A stretch of DNA of 34,788 bases from positions 1 to 34,788 of the forward strand of contig CAMCXH010000011.1 in the NCBI GenBank assembly GCA_945883285.1. Direction: 5' to 3'. Made by a program: the position numbers and the translations under genes. Every line of letters starts with the position of its first letter. Position 1 is the first letter of the stretch. Origin of the DNA: Bordetella parapertussis. Lineage in GTDB: Bacteria; Pseudomonadota; Gammaproteobacteria; Burkholderiales; Burkholderiaceae_E. The notes under the pieces were generated by a model. It was not told the DNA's origin, made no database searches, and worked only from the letters and a program-made list of their open reading frames with translations. This document shows positions 26,238-34,154 of this stretch, one piece after another.

Positions 26238-27206
26238 ATGGCCCGAACGCGCCCTGCGGCAGATTCCTCCCGGCCCGCAAGCTTCACCCATCGACTCAGG
26301 GTCAGAACCCGCGCGATTCGGCGGCAGGCTTCGGGCCTGTCCCCGAGCACCCGCGGCATCCTGTGGGCGCTCGGCGCGGGCCTGTCCTTTTCAGTGGCCA
26401 ACGCGGCGCTGCGCATCCTCACCCTCGAAGTCCATCCGATGCAGGGGCAATTCCTGCGCTATGCCTTCGGCATGCTGCCGGTGCTGCCACTGCTGTGGCG
26501 CGTCGGCCTGCGCGGCCTGCAACCCGAATCGATGAAGGACCAGCTGTGGCGGGCGATGCTGCACACCGTCGGCCTGTCGCTGTGGTTTCTCGCCTTGCCA
26601 CATCTGCCGCTGGCCGACATGACCGCGATCAGCTTCACCAATCCGCTCTTTGTGCTGGTGGGTGCCGCGTGGGTGCTCAAGGAGCCGATGAGCACCGCCC
26701 GCTGGGTGTCGGTGGCGGTCGGCTTCATGGGGGTGCTGGTGGTGGTCGGCCAGGGGCTGTCGGGCAGCGGCGGCTGGTACAGCCTGCTGATGCTGGCCTC
26801 GGCACCGGTCTTTGCCGCTTCTTTCCTGCTCACCAAAGTTCTCACCCGGCGCGACTCGGTCTCGGTGATCGTCTTCTGGCAAACGCTGCTGGTCACGGTG
26901 CTGTCAATGCCGCTGGCGCTTGCCGTCTGGACCGGTCTGTCGGCCTGGCAATGGCTGATGGCCCTGATCGGCGGCATTCTTGGAACCGTCGGTCACTACT
27001 GCCTGACCCGATCCTTCGCCTCGGCCGACATCTCGGCCACGCAGTCGGTCAAGTTTGTCGACCTGCTCTGGGCGGCCGGCATCGGCTGGATTGTCTTCAG
27101 CGACCCGATCCGGCCAAGCACGCTGCTGGGCGGCGCGATCATCGTCGCCTCGATCGCCGGGCTGGCGCGCTATGAGCGCCAGCGGCCGGCAAGTCCGGCA
27201 GCCTGA
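26238..27206 (+). CDS. EamA/DMT-family transporter (second)
   Basis: From ATG 26238 the product has 322 residues: a basic N-terminal stretch of about 35 residues, then ten membrane helices in two EamA repeats (SVAVGFMGVLVVVGQGLSG closes the first). It is distinct from the first EamA protein in the window rather than a recent copy. The substrate is unknown. A frame to ATG 26190 exists, but 26238 lies directly after TACAAT and is a more likely leaderless start; a start still closer to the first helix is also possible. It runs just ahead of the RlmN-like gene (2 bases between stop and ATG), so they are coupled. Confidence 0.85.
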   Translation: MARTRPAADSSRPASFTHRLRVRTRAIRRQASGLSPSTRGILWALGAGLSFSVANAALRILTLEVHPMQGQFLRYAFGMLPVLPLLWRVGLRGLQPESMKDQLWRAMLHTVGLSLWFLALPHLPLADMTAISFTNPLFVLVGAAWVLKEPMSTARWVSVAVGFMGVLVVVGQGLSGSGGWYSLLMLASAPVFAASFLLTKVLTRRDSVSVIVFWQTLLVTVLSMPLALAVWTGLSAWQWLMALIGGILGTVGHYCLTRSFASADISATQSVKFVDLLWAAGIGWIVFSDPIRPSTLLGGAIIVASIAGLARYERQRPASPAA

Positions 27207-27208
27207 CC

Positions 27209-28219
27209 ATGCGTATCGACGCGGTGCGCGAGCAACTGCGCGGCCACGGCGCACGCGAGCCCCATGTCGTGCATCTGCTTCGGCAATGGATCGAGACAAA
27301 GCCCTTGGGCAGCGACGGGCGCAAGCCGGCCGACTTCCTGCCGATGCGGCTGCGACAGGCCCTGCCCGCACTGCAGCGCTCGCTCGACGACATCGCCCGG
27401 GTCAGCTCGAGTCATCGGGCGCGCGACGGCTCGACCCGCCTGCTGATGGCGCTGGCCGACGGCCAGTCGGTCGAGACCGTGCTGCTGCCGCGTGAAGGCG
27501 TATGCGTCTCGACGCAGGTGGGCTGCGCGGTGGGTTGCGTGTTCTGCATGACCGGCCGCGACGGACTGCTGCGACAGGTCGGCAGTGCCGAGATCGTGGC
27601 GCAGGTGATCGCTGCCCGCGCGCGTCAAGCGGTGCGAAAGGTGGTCTTCATGGGCATGGGCGAGCCGGCCCACAATCTCGATAATGTGCTCGAGGCGGTC
27701 GACCTGCTCGGCACGCTCGGCAGCATCGGCCACAAGAGCCTGGTGTTCTCGACCGTGGGCGATGCCAGGGTGTTCGAGCGGCTGCCCACCCAGCGCGTGA
27801 AACCGGCGCTCGCGCTGTCGCTGCACACCACCCGCGCCGAACTGCGCGAAACCCTGCTGCCCCGCGCACCGCGCATCGCACCCGACGAACTGGTCGCGCT
27901 GGCGCAGGCCTATGCGCGCGCCACCGGTTATCCGGTGCAATACCAGTGGACCCTGATCGACGGCATCAATGATGGCGATGACGAGGTCGAGGGCATCGCC
28001 CGTCTGCTGGCAGGCCAGTACGCGGTCATGAACCTGATTCCTTACAACGCAGTCGAGGGCCTGGGCTATGCCCGCCCCTCGAACGAACGAGCCATCACCA
28101 TGGTGCGAATGCTTCGCGAGCGCGGCGTGCTGGCGACCCTGCGTCAGTCGGCCGGCCAGGATGTCGATGCCGGCTGCGGACAGCTCAGGGCAAGGACAAT
28201 TCCGATCGTGGCGGCCTAG
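27209..28219 (+). CDS. RlmN-like radical SAM RNA methyltransferase
   Basis: This 336-residue protein has the radical-SAM cluster C106-x3-C110-x2-C113 (VGCAVGCVFCMTG). It also has the two cysteines used by RlmN/Cfr for methyl transfer: C99, just before the cluster (GVCVSTQ), and C323 in DVDAGCGQLR. So it should be an active methylase acting on C2 (RlmN) or C8 (Cfr) of adenosine in RNA. It is shorter than typical RlmN (about 370-390) at the N-terminus, and its neighbours are not the usual ones (ndk, ispG), so it is more likely a paralogue than the main RlmN. ATG 27209 lies 2 bases after the EamA stop. Confidence 0.85.
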   Translation: MRIDAVREQLRGHGAREPHVVHLLRQWIETKPLGSDGRKPADFLPMRLRQALPALQRSLDDIARVSSSHRARDGSTRLLMALADGQSVETVLLPREGVCVSTQVGCAVGCVFCMTGRDGLLRQVGSAEIVAQVIAARARQAVRKVVFMGMGEPAHNLDNVLEAVDLLGTLGSIGHKSLVFSTVGDARVFERLPTQRVKPALALSLHTTRAELRETLLPRAPRIAPDELVALAQAYARATGYPVQYQWTLIDGINDGDDEVEGIARLLAGQYAVMNLIPYNAVEGLGYARPSNERAITMVRMLRERGVLATLRQSAGQDVDAGCGQLRARTIPIVAA

Positions 28220-28225
28220 CCGCTC

Positions 28226-28261
28226 AGTCAGCTTTCGAGTCAGCTTTCTAGCCGGCTTTCT
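28226..28261. repeat. 12-bp tandem repeat over the plsY stop
   Basis: AGTCAGCTTTCG, AGTCAGCTTTCT and AGCCGGCTTTCT follow each other (28226-28261). The third copy is the coding end of plsY; the others lie in the gap to the RlmN-like gene. It may have arisen by slippage. Confidence 0.65.
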
Positions 28262-28868
28262 TCTTCCCGATGCGGCTCTCAGTGCCAGCCACAAGCTTGG
28301 CGATATTCTGACGATGACGCCAGATCAGCAGCCCGGCCATGATCGCGATCGGCACGATCACCGCATCGGCGCCGAAAAGCCACCATGCGAAGAGCGGTGC
28401 GCACAGTGCTGCCAGCAGCGCGGCCAGCGATGAATAGCGTGTAATCACCGCAACCAGCAGCCAGGTGCCGAGCGTGCACAGACCGAGCGCCGGCGACAAC
28501 GCAAGCAACACGCCGGCGGCGGTCGCCACCCCCTTGCCACCCTGGAAGCGATGAAACACCGGATAGAGATGGCCGATAAACGCGGCCAGCCCGGCGCAAG
28601 TGATCACAAGCCCGGTGAAGCCGAAACGCGCCGCAAAGGCCTGCGCAAGCAGCACCGCGACCGCACCCTTGGCGGCATCGCCCAGCAGCGTGAGGATGGC
28701 CGCAAGCTTGTTGCCCGAGCGCAGCACATTGGTCGCACCGGGGTTGCCCGAGCCGTAGCTGCGCGGATCGGACAGACCCATCGTGCGGCTGACCAGCACT
28801 GCAAACGAGACCGAGCCGATCAGATAGGCCAGCAAGAGGGCAACAAGCGACGGCAGCGTGAAGGACAT
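28248..28868 (-). CDS. plsY: Glycerol-3-phosphate acyltransferase PlsY
   Basis: The 206-residue inner-membrane enzyme transfers an acyl group from acyl-phosphate (made by PlsX) to glycerol-3-phosphate, giving lysophosphatidate. The family's conserved loops are all visible: [31 protein letters not shown] and [13 protein letters not shown]. There are five or so hydrophobic helices, and the C-terminus is basic. It is the last of three co-directional genes (LplT-PlsC fusion, ybaK, plsY), with 66 bases to ybaK. The neighbouring PlsC-type domain would use its product or a related lysolipid. The SD is weak. Confidence 0.95.
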   Translation of the reverse strand: MSFTLPSLVALLLAYLIGSVSFAVLVSRTMGLSDPRSYGSGNPGATNVLRSGNKLAAILTLLGDAAKGAVAVLLAQAFAARFGFTGLVITCAGLAAFIGHLYPVFHRFQGGKGVATAAGVLLALSPALGLCTLGTWLLVAVITRYSSLAALLAALCAPLFAWWLFGADAVIVPIAIMAGLLIWRHRQNIAKLVAGTESRIGKKKAG

Positions 28869-28934
28869 GAGGGGATCCGTAGACAGGGGAAGATCACAAA
28901 GTCAGCGACAAAACAGCGGCGCAGCAAACCGCGG

Positions 28935-29423
28935 TCACTCCAGCAGCGCGCAATGGACCGCGGTGGCCTGCAGCAGATCGACCAGCACCTGCGGCGCGAT
29001 GCCCACCAGATAGCCGCGGCGACCGCCGTTGATGTAAAGACGAGGCAACGCGAGCACCGTCGCTTCGACAAAGACCGGCATCGGCTTGCGCACACCGAAA
29101 GGCGAGGTGCCGCCCACCTGAAAACCGGTATGGCGCTGGGCAACTGCCGGCTCGCAGGGGGTAATGGTCTTGCGAGAGGCCTGGCGCGCAAGGTTCTTGG
29201 TCGAGACCTTGCAGTCGCCGTGCATCAGCACGATCAGCGGTTTGCCGGCCTCGTCCTGCATCACCAGCGTCTTGACCACCGCATGTTCATCGAGGCCAAG
29301 CTGACGGGCCGACTCGGCCGTGCCGCCATGCTCGACATAGTCATAGGCATGCTCGGAAAAATCGATGCCGCGGGCGCGCAGCATCGCGGTGGCCGGCGTC
29401 TCGGAAACATGTCGGGTTGCCAT
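28935..29423 (-). CDS. ybaK: YbaK/EbsC-family Cys-tRNA(Pro) deacylase
   Basis: The 162-residue protein matches YbaK over its length: TPATAMLRARGIDFSEHAY at the start, VVKTLVMQ, and GYLVGIAPQVLVDLL at the end. The catalytic lysine region is in the VVKTLVM segment. YbaK hydrolyses cysteine wrongly attached to tRNA-Pro by prolyl-tRNA synthetase, so it is a free-standing editing factor in the cytoplasm. The family also includes related editing domains with other specificities, but the overall match is to YbaK. It lies 36 bases after the fusion gene and 66 before plsY, on the same strand. There is no clear SD. Confidence 0.92.
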   Translation of the reverse strand: MATRHVSETPATAMLRARGIDFSEHAYDYVEHGGTAESARQLGLDEHAVVKTLVMQDEAGKPLIVLMHGDCKVSTKNLARQASRKTITPCEPAVAQRHTGFQVGGTSPFGVRKPMPVFVEATVLALPRLYINGGRRGYLVGIAPQVLVDLLQATAVHCALLE

Positions 29424-29459
29424 GGGCTCGATCGCGAGTCGCTGCGCTGCGCCGGCGCT

Positions 29460-31385
29460 TCAGTGCCTGACCGGCTCGGCGAGCAGTCGGGCCACCTCGT
29501 CATGCAACCCCTGCGGCGTAACCGTGTCGGGCGCCACCGGCGGCCCGGCCACCAGCGCCACCCGATTGAAGAATCCGCGCCGAAAGGGCTTGACCATGGC
29601 CTTGCCGTTCTCGATACGCGAAAAATAGGACCCATAGAGGTTATGCAGCGCGATCGGCACGACCGGCACCGGGTCAGCCTCGAGGATCTTCATCACGCCG
29701 CCGCGAAACTCCTTGAGCTCACCGTCGCGAGTGATGCCACCCTCCGGAAAGATGCCGAGCAGGTCGCCCTCGGCCAGCACGGTGCGCGCGGTCTCGAAAG
29801 CCGCCTCATAGGTTTGGGCATCTTCGCGCTGCGGCGCAATCGGAATGGCCTTGGCCAGCCGAAAGACCGCTCCGAAGCCCGGGATTGCGAAGATCTGATA
29901 GTCCATGATGAAGCGGATCGGACGCGGGCTTGCCGCCATGACCAGCACCGCATCCATGAAACTCACATGGTTGCAGACGACCACTGCCGCGCCCGCCACC
30001 GGGATGTTGTGTTCGCCCTGAACCTTGAAGCGATAGATCAGCCGCGACACGACAAAGGCGATAAAGCGCAGCAGATACTCCGGCACCAGCATGAAAATGT
30101 AGAAAGCGACGACCGCGTTGGCAATGGCCAGGAACAGAAAGATCTGGGGAATGCTGAAGCCCGCACCCAGCAGCAACCCGGCAATCACCGAACTCGCAAT
30201 CATGAAGATCGCGTTCAGGATGTTGTTGGCCGCGATGATGCGGGCGCGATGCGAGGGCTGCGAGCGCATCTGGATGAGGGCATACATCGGCACGCTGTAG
30301 AGGCCGGCCGAAAGCGCCAGCATGCCGAGATCGAAGAGCACTCGCCAGTGGCGCGGCGCGGCCACGAAAGCACCAATCGACTGCATCTCGACCACCGGCA
30401 GGCTGCGCACCGAAAAGTAGAGGTCGAGCGAAAACAGCGACATGCCGATCGCGCCCAGCGGCACCAGACCGATCTCGACATGCCGGCGCGACAGGGTCTC
30501 GCACAGCAGCGAGCCGATCGCAATGCCAACCGAAAACACCACCAGCAGCAGCGAGGCGACCTGCTCGTCGCCATGCAGCACATCCTTGGAGAAGGCCGGA
30601 AAGGTCGACAGAAAGACCGCGCCGAAGAACCACATCCATGAGATGCCGAGCAGCGAGCGAAACACCACCAGGTTTTCGTGCGCAAGCTTCAGATTGCGCC
30701 AGGTTTCGGTAAACGGATTCCAGTTGATCACCAGACCCGGATCAGTCGGAGGCGACACTGGAACGAACTGTGCGCAAAGCCGGCCGATCACCGCGACCGC
30801 GATACAGTGGATCGCAACATAGCGCACACCCTCGCCCGGAATCGCGATCAAGAGGCCGCCGGCGATATTGCCGAGCAGGATCGCCACGAAGGTGCCCATC
30901 TCGACCATGCCATTGCCGCCGGTGAGCTCCTGCTCCGACAGATGCTGGGGCAGATAGGCGTACTTGACCGGCCCGAAGAGCGTCGAATGCAGACCCATCA
31001 GGAAAACGCAGATCAGCAGCGCCGGCACATTGGCGGTGAAAAAGCCCCAGGCCGCAATCAGCATGATCACGATCTCGAGGTCCTTGACCAGCCTGAACAG
31101 ACGACGCTTTTCGAGCTTGTCGGCCAGCTGCCCGCTGGTGGCCGAAAAAAGCAGATAGGGAAGAATGAAGAGCGCACCGATGACCAGCCCTGCCTGCGCC
31201 GGCGGCAGCCAGCTGACCTGCAGCTGATAGGTGATCAGCACGGTGAACGCAAACTTGAACAGATTGTCGTTGCCGGCGCCAAAAAACTGCGTCCAGAAAA
31301 AAGGCGCGAAGCGTCGCTGCCGCATCAGCGCGAACTGGTTGGGATGTTCGGCCTGGGCGTGAGCGGATTGAGCGGGATCAGTCAT
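29460..31385 (-). CDS. LplT-type MFS carrier fused to a PlsC acyltransferase
   Basis: The 641-residue product joins two parts. Residues about 25-420 form a twelve-helix MFS carrier like LplT (FGAGNDNLFKFAFTVLITYQ, LFGPVKYAYLPQHL), which flips lysophospholipids across the inner membrane. Residues about 440-641 are a PlsC/LPLAT domain with the catalytic NHVSFMD (about 471) and the substrate motif FPEGGI (about 545). So it probably imports lysophospholipid and reacylates it, or makes phosphatidate. E. coli has LplT beside Aas, whose third part is an acyl-ACP synthetase; that part is absent here, so the acyl donor must come from elsewhere. ybaK and plsY follow downstream. Confidence 0.9.
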   Translation of the reverse strand: MTDPAQSAHAQAEHPNQFALMRQRRFAPFFWTQFFGAGNDNLFKFAFTVLITYQLQVSWLPPAQAGLVIGALFILPYLLFSATSGQLADKLEKRRLFRLVKDLEIVIMLIAAWGFFTANVPALLICVFLMGLHSTLFGPVKYAYLPQHLSEQELTGGNGMVEMGTFVAILLGNIAGGLLIAIPGEGVRYVAIHCIAVAVIGRLCAQFVPVSPPTDPGLVINWNPFTETWRNLKLAHENLVVFRSLLGISWMWFFGAVFLSTFPAFSKDVLHGDEQVASLLLVVFSVGIAIGSLLCETLSRRHVEIGLVPLGAIGMSLFSLDLYFSVRSLPVVEMQSIGAFVAAPRHWRVLFDLGMLALSAGLYSVPMYALIQMRSQPSHRARIIAANNILNAIFMIASSVIAGLLLGAGFSIPQIFLFLAIANAVVAFYIFMLVPEYLLRFIAFVVSRLIYRFKVQGEHNIPVAGAAVVVCNHVSFMDAVLVMAASPRPIRFIMDYQIFAIPGFGAVFRLAKAIPIAPQREDAQTYEAAFETARTVLAEGDLLGIFPEGGITRDGELKEFRGGVMKILEADPVPVVPIALHNLYGSYFSRIENGKAMVKPFRRGFFNRVALVAGPPVAPDTVTPQGLHDEVARLLAEPVRH

Positions 31386-31537
31386 GAAGGACCATCGGAC
31401 GGGCTAAGGAACGGATACGGGGCAGATGAAAGCGCAGCGCAAGTGTATCGGCTCTGCTCGCCGTGGTAACTTTCCAGCAATCAATCAGGGCTCGCCGCTC
31501 GCGCGATCCTGCCACCACATCAAAGGAGGCGTTCACC

Positions 31538-33169
31538 ATGCACGACTACGTGATCATCGGCGGCGGATCGGCCGGTTGCGTGCTGGCTGGGCGCCTGTCG
31601 CAAGACCCTGCGATCAAGGTCTGCCTGCTCGAGGCCGGGCCCTGGGACCACTCGGTGGCGATTCACTGCCCGGCAGGTCTGGCGCTGATGGCCAAAAGCG
31701 GCCCCTCCTGGCGCTTCGACACCGTGCCGCAAAAGGGGCTCAATGGACGACGCGGCTATCAGCCGCGAGGCAAGGTGATCGGCGGATCGAGTTCGATCAA
31801 CGCCATGGTCTATATCCGCGGCCATCGCGCCGATTACGACCACTGGGCCGCGCAAGGCAATCCGGGCTGGGGCTATGACGATGTGCTGCCCTACTTCAAG
31901 CGTGCCGAACACAATGAGCGCGGGGCAGACGCCTGGCACGGCAGCGGGGGCCCGCTCAATGTCATGGACCTGCGCAGCCCGACCTGGATTTCGGAGGTCT
32001 TCGTGAAGGCCGGCGTGCAGGCCGGCTATCGCGCCAACCCCGACTTCAACGGTGCCGAGCAGGAAGGCGTCGGCGTGTATCAGGTGACGCACAAGAACGG
32101 CGAGCGCTGGAGCGCGGCCAAGGGCTACCTCACACCCTTCCTCTCGCGCCCCAACCTCACCGTCATCACCGAAGCGATGAGCACCCGCATTCTCTTCGAG
32201 GGCCGCAGGGCGGTCGGGGTCGAGTATCTGCAGGGCGGCGAGCGCAAGCAGGTCAAGGCCAGCCGCGAAGTGCTGCTGAGCGCAGGCGCGCTGCAGTCGC
32301 CGCAACTGCTGATGCTCTCGGGTGTGGGGCCGGCAGACCATCTTCGTGAACACGGCATCGAGGTGGTGCTTGATGCACCCGGCGTGGGTGCGCAACTGCA
32401 CGACCACATCGACGTGATCCAGGTGATCGACGCACCGCAGCTCAAGGGCCTCTTCGGGCTTGCCCTGTCGTTTGTGCCGCGCGCGATCGCCGGCATCCTC
32501 GAATGGCGCAACAAACGCTCGGGCCTGCTCACCACCAATTTTGCCGAGGCCGGCGGCTTCATTCGCAGCGCCCCGAGCGAATCAGTGCCCGATCTGCAGT
32601 TTCATTTCACGATTGCCAAGCTGGCCGATCATGGTCGGCAGACCAATTTCGGTTATGGCTATTCGTGCCATGTCTGCCTGCTGCAGCCGAAAAGCCGCGG
32701 CAGCGTGAGGCTGGCCAGCGCCGACCCGCTGGCCGCCCCCCTGATCGACCCGAACTTTCTGGATGATGCCGACGATCTGCGCAAGATGGTCAGCGGCTTT
32801 CGGCAGATGCGAACGATCCTGTCGCAGCCGGCGCTCTCGGGTCTTGGCGGCAAGGAGCTGGCCGCCTCGGCACTGGCCACAAGCGATGCCGAGATTGAGC
32901 AATTCATCCGGAACAACGCCGACACGGTCTATCACCCGGTGGGCAGCGTGCGCATGGGCCCGGGCACGCTCGATCCGGTCGATGCCGAATTGCGCGTCAA
33001 GGGCATCGAGGGTCTGCGGGTGGTCGATGCCTCGATCATGCCGCGGGTGGTGAGCGGCAACACCAACGCGCCGACCATCATGATCGCCGAGCGAGCGGTC
33101 GATCTGATCCGCGCCGCCGCCTCGATCAGGTCGGCTGCAGTCCGCGCGCCTTCGCCATCACACGTGTAA
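31538..33169 (+). CDS. GMC-family FAD-dependent oxidoreductase
   Basis: This 543-residue flavoprotein of the choline/alcohol dehydrogenase group has the N-terminal FAD motif GGGSAG (8-13) and the GMC signature RGKVIGGSSSINAMVYIRG. The catalytic histidine is in YHPVGSVRMG (H466), and an Asn is in SGNTNAPT (N510), matching the usual His/Asn pair. It oxidises an alcohol group; long-chain alcohols (AlkJ) or choline (BetA) are common substrates, but the sequence does not decide. AAGGAGG precedes ATG 31538 at 8 bases; the frame upstream lacks support. Its last 44 bases overlap the end of the convergent ketopantoate-reductase-like gene. Confidence 0.92.
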   Translation: MHDYVIIGGGSAGCVLAGRLSQDPAIKVCLLEAGPWDHSVAIHCPAGLALMAKSGPSWRFDTVPQKGLNGRRGYQPRGKVIGGSSSINAMVYIRGHRADYDHWAAQGNPGWGYDDVLPYFKRAEHNERGADAWHGSGGPLNVMDLRSPTWISEVFVKAGVQAGYRANPDFNGAEQEGVGVYQVTHKNGERWSAAKGYLTPFLSRPNLTVITEAMSTRILFEGRRAVGVEYLQGGERKQVKASREVLLSAGALQSPQLLMLSGVGPADHLREHGIEVVLDAPGVGAQLHDHIDVIQVIDAPQLKGLFGLALSFVPRAIAGILEWRNKRSGLLTTNFAEAGGFIRSAPSESVPDLQFHFTIAKLADHGRQTNFGYGYSCHVCLLQPKSRGSVRLASADPLAAPLIDPNFLDDADDLRKMVSGFRQMRTILSQPALSGLGGKELAASALATSDAEIEQFIRNNADTVYHPVGSVRMGPGTLDPVDAELRVKGIEGLRVVDASIMPRVVSGNTNAPTIMIAERAVDLIRAAASIRSAAVRAPSPSHV

Positions 33170-34127
33170 GGCCCAGCAGCGCATCGAGGCTGGGCGTGGC
33201 CACGCCGGTGCGCCGTCCGAGTTCGCTCACCGACGCGATCAGGGCATTGAGTTCGAGGGGGCGGCCGGCCTCGGTATCCTGCAGCATCGAGGTCCGCACC
33301 GCGCCGAGCTTGCGGGTGATTGCATGGCGGTCCTCCGGTGTCATGCTGATCGGCAACCCGATGCGCGTGCCGATCTCGGCGGCCTCGATCATGGCCCGAG
33401 ACACGAAATCGCGAACCAGCGGATCGTCGAGCAGCAAATCGAGGGTGGCGCCGGTCAGGGCCGAAGCCGGGTTCATGGTCATGTTGCCCCAGAGCTTGAG
33501 CCAGACATCGAGCTCGATGTGCGACGACAGCTCCAGCCCGATGCCCGGCACCCGCAACTGATCGGCCACTGCTGTCAGACGCGGCGTGCTTGCGCCACCC
33601 GGCTCACCCACGATGTAGCGATCGCCGAGAGTCCGGGTCACGATGCCAGGCGCCGGCGAAAACGCCGACATATGCAGCACGCAGCCGATCACCCGGGCCG
33701 GATCGATCGCCCTGGCGAGTTGGCCATCGGCATCGCAGGCATCGAGCCGTGTGCCCTGCCAGGGCGGTGCAAAGCCATGAAAAAACCACCAGGGCAGGCC
33801 GTTCATCGCCGACAGCACGAGGGTGTCGGGCCCCATCAGCGGGGCGATACTGGCCGGCACCGAGGCCAGCGCGGTGGTCTTGACCGTAAGGATGATCAGA
33901 TCCTGCACACCGAGATCTTCGGCGCGGTCGCTGGCCGGCAGCGGCACGCTGCGATCGAGCCGGCGCTGCGGGTCGGTGGCCGCGGCATCGCGCAGCACCA
34001 GGCCGCGTTCACGCACTGCTGCCAGCGTGGCGCCGCGTGCAAGCGCACTCACCTCGCGTCCGCCTTCGATGAGATGGTGGGCCATCAGGCCACCCACGGC
34101 GCCCAGGCCAACAATGCAGATTTTCAT
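33126..34127 (-). CDS. Ketopantoate reductase-like protein (PanE/ApbA family)
   Basis: The 333-residue protein begins with the NADPH-binding motif MKICIVGLGAVGG and has the family's conserved KTTALAS region and WLKLWGNMTMNPASALTG with the lysine and asparagine of the active site. PanE reduces 2-dehydropantoate to pantoate in coenzyme A synthesis. Several paralogues act on other 2-keto acids, so the true substrate is unsure, and I give no gene name. ATG 34127 fits the family start; ATG 34136 is possible and the SD (AAGGA) lies nearer to it. The gene follows xerD by 27 bases and overlaps the GMC gene's end (33126-33169). Confidence 0.88.
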   Translation of the reverse strand: MKICIVGLGAVGGLMAHHLIEGGREVSALARGATLAAVRERGLVLRDAAATDPQRRLDRSVPLPASDRAEDLGVQDLIILTVKTTALASVPASIAPLMGPDTLVLSAMNGLPWWFFHGFAPPWQGTRLDACDADGQLARAIDPARVIGCVLHMSAFSPAPGIVTRTLGDRYIVGEPGGASTPRLTAVADQLRVPGIGLELSSHIELDVWLKLWGNMTMNPASALTGATLDLLLDDPLVRDFVSRAMIEAAEIGTRIGLPISMTPEDRHAITRKLGAVRTSMLQDTEAGRPLELNALIASVSELGRRTGVATPSLDALLGLTRVMAKARGLQPT

Positions 34128-34154
34128 CTGATGCATTTTCCTTTCAGACCGGGC

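Noticed and set aside
28551-30641. 696-codon open frame on the plus strand
   Set aside because: It is antisense to plsY, ybaK and the LplT-PlsC gene; its product is an Arg/His/Gln-rich string with no family pattern.
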